A DNA stretch of 64,000 nucleotides from positions 1 through 64,000 of the forward strand of contig NZ_JAUXMX010000063.1 of the NCBI RefSeq assembly GCF_030683065.1, written 5' to 3'. The first letter of the stretch is position 1. Each line of letters begins with the position of its first letter. The notes under the pieces are model-generated. The model ran no database searches and had not been told where the DNA came from. It worked only from the letters and a program-made list of their open reading frames with translations. Positions 53,334 through 60,433 of the stretch are shown in pieces. The stretch comes from Pseudomonas sp. GTDB taxonomy: Bacteria; Pseudomonadota; Gammaproteobacteria; Pseudomonadales; Pseudomonadaceae. A program made the position numbers and the translations under genes.

Positions 53334-54713
53334 TTACAGTGAGCGGACGCGCAGTGTGCGGCCTTTGATCTTGCCTTCGCTCAGGCGTTTAAGGGCCTGG
53401 CTGGCCATGCTGCGTTCGACCGCGACATAAGCCTGAAAGTCGAAGATGGCGATCTTGCCGACCTGGCTGCCGGGGATGCCGGCATCGCCGGTGAGGGCGC
53501 CGAGGATATCGCCAGGGCGGACCTTGTCCTTGCGGCCGCCGCTGATGCACAGGGTGATCATTGGTGGTTGCAGAGGTTCGCCGGCCTTGGCCTTGAGGCT
53601 GTTCAGCGGGTGCCAGTTGAGCGGGCTTTTCTGCAGGGTTTCGATGGCCTGGGCACGATGGCCTTCGGCTGGTGCGACCAGGCTCATTGCCATACCTTTC
53701 TCACCGGCGCGGCCGGTGCGGCCGACGCGGTGGATATGGATTTCCGAATCGCGCGCCAGTTCGACGTTAATCACCATGTCCAGGGCGTCGATGTCCAGGC
53801 CGCGGGCCGCGACATCGGTGGCCACCAGCACCGAGAGGCTGCGGTTGGCGAACATCGCCAGCACCTGGTCACGGTCGCGTTGCTCCAGGTCGCCATTCAG
53901 CGCCGCGGCGGAAATGCCGTTGGCGCTCAGGTGGTCGACCACTTCCTGGCACTGCTGCTTGGTGAAGCAGAAAGCCACGCAGGATTCGGGACGGAAGCTG
54001 GCGAGCAGCTTGACCACCGCGTCCATGCGCTCCTCGGGAGCGATCTCGTAGAAGCGCTGTTCGATCTGCGCGTCGTCGTGCATGGCCTCGGCCTTGACCT
54101 GCTGCGGGTTGCGCATGAAGGCTGCGGACAATTGCTTGATGCCGGACGGGTAGGTGGCGGAGAACAGCAGGGTCTGCCGTTTGCTCGGGGTCTGGCCAAT
54201 GATGTCGGCAATGCTGTCGTAGAAACCCATGTCGAGCATGCGGTCGGCTTCGTCGAGTACCAGGGTGTTGAGGCCGTCGAGCTTTAGAGTGCCCTTGGCC
54301 AGGTGCTGCTGGATGCGCCCCGGGGTGCCGACGATGATCTGCGCGCCGTGCTCAAGCGAGCCGATCTGCGGGCCGAAGGGCACACCGCCACACAGGGTCA
54401 GCACCTTGATGTTGTCGGCACCACGGGCCAGGCGGCGGATTTCCTTGGCCACCTGGTCAGCCAGCTCACGGGTCGGGCACATGACCAGCGCCTGACAGCC
54501 GAAGTAGCGCGGATTGAGCGGGTTGAGCAGGCCGATACCAAAGGCGGCGGTCTTGCCGCTGCCGGTCTTGGCCTGGGCGATCAGGTCCATGCCCTTGAGC
54601 ATCACCGGCAGGCTCTGCGCTTGAATCGGGGTCATCGTGGTGTAACCGAGTGACTCGAGGTTCGCCAGCATGGCGGCGGAAAGCGGCAGTGAGGAAAAAG
54701 CGGTGTTGGTCAC
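53334..54713 (-). CDS. dbpA: ATP-dependent RNA helicase DbpA
   Basis: 459-residue DEAD-box helicase that acts in assembly of the large ribosomal subunit. Motifs: Q-motif region TPIQAQSLPVML, motif I AQAKTGSGKTAAFG, Ia PTRELADQVAKE, DEAD in VLDEADRMLDMG, SAT in LLFSATYPSG, then VATDVAARGLDID and HRVGRTGRAG. The C-terminal ~75 residues (RKDKVRPGDILGALTGDAG, KIAIFDFQAYVAVE) form the DbpA-specific RNA-binding domain that recognises hairpin 92 of 23S rRNA. The start is GTG at 54713 with a weak ribosome binding site. Confidence 0.94.
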   Translation of the reverse strand: MTNTAFSSLPLSAAMLANLESLGYTTMTPIQAQSLPVMLKGMDLIAQAKTGSGKTAAFGIGLLNPLNPRYFGCQALVMCPTRELADQVAKEIRRLARGADNIKVLTLCGGVPFGPQIGSLEHGAQIIVGTPGRIQQHLAKGTLKLDGLNTLVLDEADRMLDMGFYDSIADIIGQTPSKRQTLLFSATYPSGIKQLSAAFMRNPQQVKAEAMHDDAQIEQRFYEIAPEERMDAVVKLLASFRPESCVAFCFTKQQCQEVVDHLSANGISAAALNGDLEQRDRDQVLAMFANRSLSVLVATDVAARGLDIDALDMVINVELARDSEIHIHRVGRTGRAGEKGMAMSLVAPAEGHRAQAIETLQKSPLNWHPLNSLKAKAGEPLQPPMITLCISGGRKDKVRPGDILGALTGDAGIPGSQVGKIAIFDFQAYVAVERSMASQALKRLSEGKIKGRTLRVRSL

Positions 54714-54894
54714 GGTTCAGGCCTGCAAATCGAAATGACGCGCAGTGTAGCAGGCGGCGACGCTGGCGCTACTGCTGGTGCGACCGGGGGCGCTCCTGCT
54801 GCACCTGACCTTGAGGCCTTGCAGCCAGGCGCGCGGGGTGAAGTGTGCTTGCCTGGCCGGTGGTCAAACCCAGGGGCTGCGCAACTGCAGGCGT

Positions 54895-54975
54895 ATCGCT
54901 ATCATTAATTATATCCATGACTCGGATGAACATCATTCGACTATTATATCGGCGTCATATCTTGCCGAGTACGGC
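54895..54975 (+). promoter_or_regulatory. AT-rich candidate promoter tract before the HD-GYP gene
   Basis: A stretch containing ATTAATTATATCC and CTATTATATCGG stands out sharply from the GC-rich surroundings, 40-120 bp before the start at 55011. TATTAT or TTATAT near 54942-54949 could be the -10 box; no good -35 match is visible at 17 bases, so assignment is tentative. Confidence 0.3.
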
Positions 54976-55010
54976 TGCTGCGTATCCCTATCCTCACCTG
55001 AGTACTGCCG

Positions 55011-56234
55011 ATGTTGAAACGCATAGCCATGTCCGACTTACGTATCGGCATGTACATTCAGGAATTCTGTGGCTCGTGGATGGATCATCCGTTCTGGAAG
55101 GCCAAGTTCTTGCTAGAAACAGACAAGGATTTACAGCGCATCCAGACCTGCGGTATCAGCGAGCTATGGATTGATGCCAGCAAGGGGCTGGATGTCGAGT
55201 CGGGCCGGGTAAGCGTTACCCCGGCAGAGGTTGAGGTCGAGGTGCAGGAGCTGCTGATGGCAGCGGCGCTGCCGACTGGCCCGGTCTGTTCACTAGAGGA
55301 TGAGTTGAACCGCGCGGCCAAGCTCTGTAACCGCTCGAAGCAGGCGGTTATGGACATGTTTGGCGATGCGCGCATGGGCAAGGCGCTGGATTTCGAGCAG
55401 GCCGAAGACTTGGTTGCGGAGATTTCCGAATCGGTCATGCGTCATCCCAATGCCCTGATCAGCCTGGCGCGACTCAAGCGTGCCGATGAGTACACCTATA
55501 TGCATTCGGTGGCGGTCTGCGCCCTGATGATTGCGCTTGCGCGTCAACTGGGGATGAACCCTGTTCAGGTGCGTGAAGTCGGTCTGGCGGGCATGCTGCA
55601 CGATGTGGGCAAGATGGCGGTGCCCGCCGAGATACTCAATAAGCCTGGCAAGTTGACGGATAGCGAGTTTGTCACGGTGCGTGAGCACCCCCAGGCAGGC
55701 GGCAAAATTCTTCTGGCGGGCAAGCAGGTTAGTGCTGTGGTGCTGGATGTTTGCTTGCACCATCACGAGAAGGTCGATGGCAGCGGCTATCCTCACCGAC
55801 TGTCCGGCGAACAAATCAGTTTGCCGGCGAAAATGGGCGCGATCTGCGACGTGTATGACGCTGTTACATCCAACCGGCCCTACAAGGCTGGCTGGGAGCC
55901 GGCCGAGTCAATCCGCAAGATGGCCGAGTGGACGGGGCACTTCGATCAAGCCGTGTTCAAGGCCTTTGTCAAAACCGTCGGCATTTACCCGACGGGCTCT
56001 TTGGTGCGCCTGCAAAGCGGGCGCATCGGTGTGGTGCTGGACCAACACGCAACCTCGTTGCTCATGCCCAAGGTCAAGGTGTTTTTCTCGGCCAAGTCGA
56101 AAACGCCCATTGCCCAGGAAATAATCGACCTGGCCAAACTGATCGATCGCGACAAGATTGTCAGCCGCGAATCCGCCGCTGACTGGGGGTTCCGTAACCT
56201 GGATGAGTTATGGACGGGCTTGCCCTCCAGATAG
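55011..56234 (+). CDS. DUF3391/HD-GYP domain protein
   Basis: 407-residue cytosolic protein predicted to hydrolyse cyclic-di-GMP. An N-terminal DUF3391 domain (~3-130: MSDLRIGMYIQEFCGSW) is followed by the HD-GYP domain with H197-D198 in GMLHDVGKM, histidines at 250-252, D256 and GYP at 259-261 in HHEKVDGSGYP. The key residues of the HD-GYP phosphodiesterase are therefore intact. The start ATG at 55011 has a poor ribosome binding site. It lies 1.7 kb from the diguanylate cyclase gene, opposite strand, with dbpA between. Confidence 0.9.
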   Translation: MLKRIAMSDLRIGMYIQEFCGSWMDHPFWKAKFLLETDKDLQRIQTCGISELWIDASKGLDVESGRVSVTPAEVEVEVQELLMAAALPTGPVCSLEDELNRAAKLCNRSKQAVMDMFGDARMGKALDFEQAEDLVAEISESVMRHPNALISLARLKRADEYTYMHSVAVCALMIALARQLGMNPVQVREVGLAGMLHDVGKMAVPAEILNKPGKLTDSEFVTVREHPQAGGKILLAGKQVSAVVLDVCLHHHEKVDGSGYPHRLSGEQISLPAKMGAICDVYDAVTSNRPYKAGWEPAESIRKMAEWTGHFDQAVFKAFVKTVGIYPTGSLVRLQSGRIGVVLDQHATSLLMPKVKVFFSAKSKTPIAQEIIDLAKLIDRDKIVSRESAADWGFRNLDELWTGLPSR

Positions 56235-56240
56235 CAGAGC

Positions 56241-56284
56241 GTGTGTGAAAACTCGCTTGCTGTGCGCGCCCGAGGCGGCGCTGT
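56241..56284. repeat. Dispersed repeat, family B
   Basis: GTGTGTGAAAACTCGCTTGC continuing TGTGCGCGCCCGAGGCGGCG, directly after the HD-GYP stop codon. It matches the family consensus with a few substitutions. Confidence 0.5.
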
Positions 56285-56381
56285 ATTTCCCCAAACGCCA
56301 CGCCGTTGACTAAATCCGCTCGAACCATCTGTGGCATTACCAGTCGGAGTCTGTGACGTTTTTACGGAGTACTGACTGAAT

Positions 56382-56882
56382 ATGAGACTTGCCGCCGCAC
56401 TACTGGCCTTTATCGCTTTGCCAGCGATGGCCAGCACACCGACGCTCTACGGGCGCTACGAATACATTGAGCTGCCGCAAGTCGGCCAAACCCTCAAGGC
56501 CAAAATGGACACCGGCGCGGTGACGGCCTCGTTGTCGGCCAGGGACATCGAGCAGTTTCAGCGTGATGGCCAGGACTGGGTGCGTTTCCGTCTGGCCACC
56601 GCAAGTGCTGACGATACGCTGTTCGAAAAGCCCCTGGTGCGCATCAGCGAAATCAAAAGTCGCGCCGAAGAGCAGGGCTCAGCCAGCAGTCCTGCGGTTG
56701 CCAAGCGTCCTGTGGTGGATATGCAGCTCTGTCTGGGTAAGCAACTGCGCACCGTTGAGGTCAATCTCACCGACCGCAGTCGCTTCAATTACCCGTTGCT
56801 GATTGGCACCAGTGCCTTGCGTGAGTTTGATGTGGCGATCAATCCGGCGCAGCGCTACATCGCCAGCCAGCCGCAGTGCTGA
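56382..56882 (+). CDS. Secreted RimB-like retropepsin-fold protease
   Basis: 166-residue protein homologous to RimB of this window: both share DIxxFQRDGxDWVRF and the active-site motif (D43-T-G in KAKMDTGAVTASLSARD) and end with PLLIGTSALREFDVAINPAQRY-like segments. Unlike RimB it starts with a signal peptide (residues ~1-18, LAAALLAFIALPAMAS), so it is expected in the periplasm. The substrate is unknown. It stands 147 bp after the HD-GYP gene and may be independent of it. RimK glutamylation of S6 occurs in the cytosol, so this paralogue must have a different role. Confidence 0.8.
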   Translation: MRLAAALLAFIALPAMASTPTLYGRYEYIELPQVGQTLKAKMDTGAVTASLSARDIEQFQRDGQDWVRFRLATASADDTLFEKPLVRISEIKSRAEEQGSASSPAVAKRPVVDMQLCLGKQLRTVEVNLTDRSRFNYPLLIGTSALREFDVAINPAQRYIASQPQC

Positions 56883-56940
56883 AACGTAAATGACCTATGC
56901 TGCAAGCAGCCGTCCGCGCTGCTTGTTGAATCTGAGGTCT

Positions 56941-56990
56941 GGTGAAAGATACGCGCCTGCTGCGGCCGTCCCCAAGTGCTTGGCGACGCC
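56941..56990. repeat. Dispersed repeat, family B (diverged copy)
   Basis: GGTGAAAGATACGCGCCTGC followed by TGCGGCCGTCCCCAAGTGC aligns to the family B unit with several differences. It is intergenic, between the secreted protease and chemoreceptor genes. Confidence 0.4.
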
Positions 56991-57066
56991 CTCCGCTACG
57001 GCGCAGTATTTTGCACAAGCCCTGACTCGAAGAGCCCGGCGTAATTCTTGCTAGATGATGTTCTTT

Positions 57067-57090
57067 GCCACACCTGTCGCCAGGTGTGGC
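57067..57090. promoter_or_regulatory. Hairpin in the leader of the chemoreceptor gene
   Basis: GCCACACCTG (57067-57076) pairs perfectly with CAGGTGTGGC (57081-57090) around a TCGC tetraloop, 22 bp before the start codon and just ahead of GAGG. No T-tract follows. It could modulate translation or mRNA stability, or be an operator. Confidence 0.5.
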
Positions 57091-57111
57091 TGAACTCGTT
57101 GAGGTGTCGTT

Positions 57112-59142
57112 ATGACTGGAGTACTCAAGCCGGGTGTGCGTGTTTTGGAGCGTTTCAGCTTCGCACGTAAATTTCAGCTGCTATTTGTATTGTTCGCCTT
57201 ACCGCTGGGCTATGCGCTGTGGGTAATCACGACGGATCATCTGGCCCGCCTGACGCTGATAGATCACGAGCTGGAAGGCATGCACGGGGTGCAGGCCCTG
57301 GGTGCGGTTCAGCGGGAGGTGGTCGAGCAGCGCACCTTGCTGGCGCGCTGGAAGGGCACCGACAAATCAGCTCAAGCGTTGTTGGAGCAGCGCGCCAGCG
57401 GTCTCGATCAAGCGCTGGAGCAGGCGGCCACGCAGTTGGCAAGTGCGCGCTCAAGCGCTCAGGCGCGTGAGCAATTGGCCGTGCTGCAAGGTCTACGTGC
57501 CGAGTTGAGTGTGGCGGTACTGGGCAAGATGGCGCTACCGGATGCCCTTGAGCGTTACCAAAGGACCCTGTTGCAACTGATGGCGCTGCGCGAACAGGTG
57601 GCTACCGACAGCGGTTTGATCCTCGATCCGCACCTTGATACCTACCTGATGATGGAGCAGCTGACGTTTACCCTGCCGCGTTTGCAGGAGCGTCTTGGCA
57701 GTTTCGCCAGCCAGGGTTATGGCGCGGTGTTCTCGGCTCATTTCACCCTGCAGAGCCGGGTATTGATCCGCGATTTGCGCCGTACTCTGGATGAGTCGCT
57801 CGGCCAGTTGATCAAGGCGCGTGCCACCCTCGGCCAGCAGTCAGTGGCCTCGAAGGGTGATTTGCAGGCCTCGTTTACCGTTGCTGAGCAAGGTTTCGAG
57901 AAGTTCCTGCGCGAGATCGACCGCGACATGTTCGAGGCCAGCCCCATGGCCTTGAGCCCCGAGCAATTCATCCAGCGGATAGACGTCTTGCAGGTCCAGT
58001 TGACGGATCTGCAGCAGGCGTTGTACCAGCAGTTCGCCCTGAGCCTGGGCGACTACCGCCAGCAGGCACAGTACAAAATAGGGCAAGTGATTGCGGTGTT
58101 CGGCGTGCTGACCCTGCTGGCGCTCTATGTGCTGTTCTGCCTGAATGCCTCGATTCGCCGCAGCACCGCCGGCATCATTGCCGCCGCGCAGGGCCTGCGT
58201 GATGGCGACCTACGCGTTCACATGCAGGTGCATGGCGAAGACGATCTGGCGAGTATCGCCACCGCGCTGAATGCCGCTGTTGAGCAGTTGCGTGGCTCGC
58301 TGCAGGGCGTCGATCAGGAAAGCCATAACCTGGGTGGCACTGTCCAGTTGCTCAGCAGCCAGGCGCAGAGCGCCTTAACGGCAGTGGAGCAGCAGCAGGG
58401 TCAGATGAGTCAGATCGCCACCGCTGCGACACAAATGGCAGCCACCGCGCAGAGCGTTGCGCAAAGCTGCGAGGAGGCAGCGATGGAAGCCGGGCATACC
58501 CGCGAAATCGCTAACCAGAGCAACCAGCGCAGCGAGCGCACCAGCGCCAGCATGCGTCAGCTCAGCAGTCGCCTGGGTGACAGTGCCGCGACCTTGCAGC
58601 AGCTGCGTGAGCAGACCGAGCAGATCACCCGGGTGGTCGATGTGATCAAGGGCATCGCTGAACAGACCAACCTGCTGGCGCTCAACGCCGCCATTGAAGC
58701 TGCGCGTGCTGGCGATCAGGGCCGTGGTTTTGCGGTGGTCGCCGACGAGGTGCGCTCGCTGTCGCAGCGTACGCAAAACTCTACTGCGGAAATCGCCCAG
58801 ACAGTCGCCGACCTGCATCGTGTGGTCGGCCAGTCCGTAAGCCTGATGGAGGAGGCCGTACAGCAGGCAGAGGGTGATGTCGGCAGCGTGCTGGCAATGG
58901 GTGAGGATTTAGCTGGAATAGTCGAGTCTGTCCAACGGGTCAGCGATCGCTTGGCGCAGATTGCCACTGCTGCCGAGCAGCAAGCGGCCACCGCCGATGA
59001 GGTCAGCGGCAATATCCAGCAGGTCGATCAGGGCGCTAGCGCCATGCTCGACGGCGCACATGCGGTGAGCGATGCGGCTGAGCAGTTGCGTCGCGGTAGT
59101 CAGGTACTGGAGCAGAATACCGGACGTTTCAAGTTGGGCTGA
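57112..59142 (+). CDS. Methyl-accepting chemotaxis protein
   Basis: 676-residue chemoreceptor. TM1 lies at ~20-38, followed by a long helical periplasmic region (~40-320) with heptad-like stretches. TM2 lies at ~323-345 (VIAVFGVLTLLALYVLFC) and a HAMP domain at ~346-400. The cytoplasmic signalling domain has the conserved tip near 512-550 (AEQTNLLALNAAIEAARAG). There is no C-terminal pentapeptide for CheR/CheB docking. The ligand is unknown. ATG at 57112 has GAGG eight bases upstream, preceded by a small perfect hairpin. Confidence 0.92.
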   Translation: MTGVLKPGVRVLERFSFARKFQLLFVLFALPLGYALWVITTDHLARLTLIDHELEGMHGVQALGAVQREVVEQRTLLARWKGTDKSAQALLEQRASGLDQALEQAATQLASARSSAQAREQLAVLQGLRAELSVAVLGKMALPDALERYQRTLLQLMALREQVATDSGLILDPHLDTYLMMEQLTFTLPRLQERLGSFASQGYGAVFSAHFTLQSRVLIRDLRRTLDESLGQLIKARATLGQQSVASKGDLQASFTVAEQGFEKFLREIDRDMFEASPMALSPEQFIQRIDVLQVQLTDLQQALYQQFALSLGDYRQQAQYKIGQVIAVFGVLTLLALYVLFCLNASIRRSTAGIIAAAQGLRDGDLRVHMQVHGEDDLASIATALNAAVEQLRGSLQGVDQESHNLGGTVQLLSSQAQSALTAVEQQQGQMSQIATAATQMAATAQSVAQSCEEAAMEAGHTREIANQSNQRSERTSASMRQLSSRLGDSAATLQQLREQTEQITRVVDVIKGIAEQTNLLALNAAIEAARAGDQGRGFAVVADEVRSLSQRTQNSTAEIAQTVADLHRVVGQSVSLMEEAVQQAEGDVGSVLAMGEDLAGIVESVQRVSDRLAQIATAAEQQAATADEVSGNIQQVDQGASAMLDGAHAVSDAAEQLRRGSQVLEQNTGRFKLG

Positions 59143-59198
59143 TAGGCCCAATAAAGTGCAGGTCTTCTGATGCTACGGGCGGCGCGGGTATGGATGCG

Positions 59199-59305
59199 CT
59201 TAACCCGCGACTGTCGCTCTGCCCCGCGCAGAAAGTCCCGCCGTGCTCTGTTGCATGTTGTCGCGAGTGCCTTGCGTCGAGATGTTCACGGCCTCGCGGG
59301 TTAAG
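59199..59305. repeat. Distant 12-bp inverted repeat
   Basis: CTTAACCCGCGA (59199-59210) and TCGCGGGTTAAG (59294-59305) are exact reverse complements separated by 83 bases, in the gap between the chemoreceptor and DUF3096 genes. The enclosed sequence has no coding evidence. Confidence 0.5.
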
Positions 59306-59408
59306 TGAAACGTGCAGTTGATTGGTTGCAGCTCTGGCGATGGATAGAGGCTGTGCTGTCTGGGGCTGGCGCGCATACTGCAGGCTTAATAAATCCCAGG
59401 TAACTACT

Positions 59409-59561
59409 ATGAACCTCGCTTTTACCCCGTTGGTTTCGTTGCTCGCCGGCATTCTGATTCTGGTTATGCCGCGCTTGCTGAACTACATCGTGGCCATTTA
59501 TTTGATCGTTATTGGCCTGGTCGGAATCTTCGGTACAGGCAACTTCACCTTGCGTTTTTAA
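59409..59561 (+). CDS. DUF3096 small membrane protein
   Basis: 50-residue protein made of two hydrophobic segments (LVSLLAGILILVMP and LNYIVAIYLIVIGLVGIFG), matching the tiny DUF3096 family of inner-membrane proteins of unknown function. The frame opens upstream at 59322, but ATG at 59409 (MNLAFTPLVS) is the family start and has CAGG before it. It stands alone in a ~1-kb stretch between the chemoreceptor and symporter operons. Confidence 0.75.
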   Translation: MNLAFTPLVSLLAGILILVMPRLLNYIVAIYLIVIGLVGIFGTGNFTLRF

Positions 59562-60169
59562 TCAGTCGCGAGCCCCGCGCGATGAGGTTCGCAATGACCC
59601 TGTAAAGGGCTATGTGTGCGCCCTTAGGCATTGCCTACGGTGGGGTGCGTCGTCACGCGACGCCAGCCTGCCCGCGCCTTCGTTCTCAGGCCTTTGCGGC
59701 GCCTGTTGCATGCAACACCTTGCGGGTTGCCGCCTTGGGCAATGCCGGCAAGGTAGAGCCGCCGGCTACGACCGCCTCCAAACATGTGATGCAGCGTTGG
59801 GCTATTTGAAACGCAGGGTCACTTTGCCTGATGCGCGGGTTTCTTTCGTTTTGCGTATGGCGTGTGCTGGCCTGGGGCGTCACGACGGGGCCATTTATTG
59901 ATGCCGCAGATAGTCTGGCTGTTTGCTTGAAGCCGCTGTGGCGCGACGTTCCAGCGGCCTGGGCCGGCCAGCGCCGGGGCGGTTGTTAGACTAAAGTTAG
60001 TTGCAGGCTGTTTAGGGTCGTTTTTGTTTTATTCAAGTGATTGTTATTAAAGGAAAAAATATTAAATCCAAGTCTGCCGCAGAGAGGCTAAGACCAAGGT
60101 CTAGCTGTCGGCTTGGCGTGGCCTACTGCTAATTTGACGATGCATGAAAATAATAATACCGGAGGAGCT
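59562..60169. other. Intergenic region before the DUF4212/symporter operon
   Basis: About 608 bp. The left two-thirds are GC-rich without supported genes. The right third (from ~60000) turns AT-rich (TTTTTGTTTTATTC, ATTAAAGGAAAAAATATTAAA) and should carry the operon promoter and long leader, ending in an A-rich motif and a strong GGAGGAG. A small AGACC-AA-GGTCT palindrome is at about 60090-60101. Confidence 0.5.
60149..60156 (+). promoter_or_regulatory. Candidate Crc/Hfq A-rich binding motif
   Basis: AATAATAA (consensus AANAANAA), followed immediately by TACC and the ribosome binding site GGAGGAG. In Pseudomonas such motifs overlapping translation starts are bound by Hfq with Crc for carbon catabolite repression, and carboxylate symporters are known targets of that system. 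Assignment rests on the motif and position only. Confidence 0.45.
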
Positions 60170-60430
60170 ATGACTTCTGAAAAAGAAAATGCTGCAGCGT
60201 ACTGGAAGGCGAATGTTCGGCTAATTACCTGGAGCCTGGTTGTTTGGGCGCTGGTGTCTTACGGCTTCGCCATACTTCTTCGGCCCTTGTTGGCAGGTAT
60301 CTCTGTCGGCGGTACCGACCTTGGATTCTGGTTTGCCCAGCAAGGTTCGATTATCACCTTTGTCGTGATCATTTTCTTCTACGCGTGGAAAATGAACAAA
60401 CTCGATAAACAATTCGATGTCGAGGAATAA
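60170..60430 (+). CDS. DUF4212 small symporter-subunit protein
   Basis: 86-residue protein with two membrane helices (WSLVVWALVSYGFAILL, GSIITFVVIIFFYAW) and a charged C terminus, matching the DUF4212 (sodium symporter small subunit) family. AYWKANVRLI near residue 10 is typical. It is encoded 3 bp before the large symporter gene and is presumed to be its accessory subunit. ATG at 60170 has an excellent GGAGGAG; an upstream in-frame ATG at 60113 adds 19 residues and lacks a ribosome binding site. Confidence 0.87.
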   Translation: MTSEKENAAAYWKANVRLITWSLVVWALVSYGFAILLRPLLAGISVGGTDLGFWFAQQGSIITFVVIIFFYAWKMNKLDKQFDVEE

Positions 60431-60433
60431 TCC

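Noticed and set aside
60108..60129. Possible sigma-54 promoter (CTTGGCGTGGCCTACTGCT) before the DUF4212 gene
   Set aside because: The GG and GC elements are one base too far apart; sigma-54 spacing is strict, so I do not call it.
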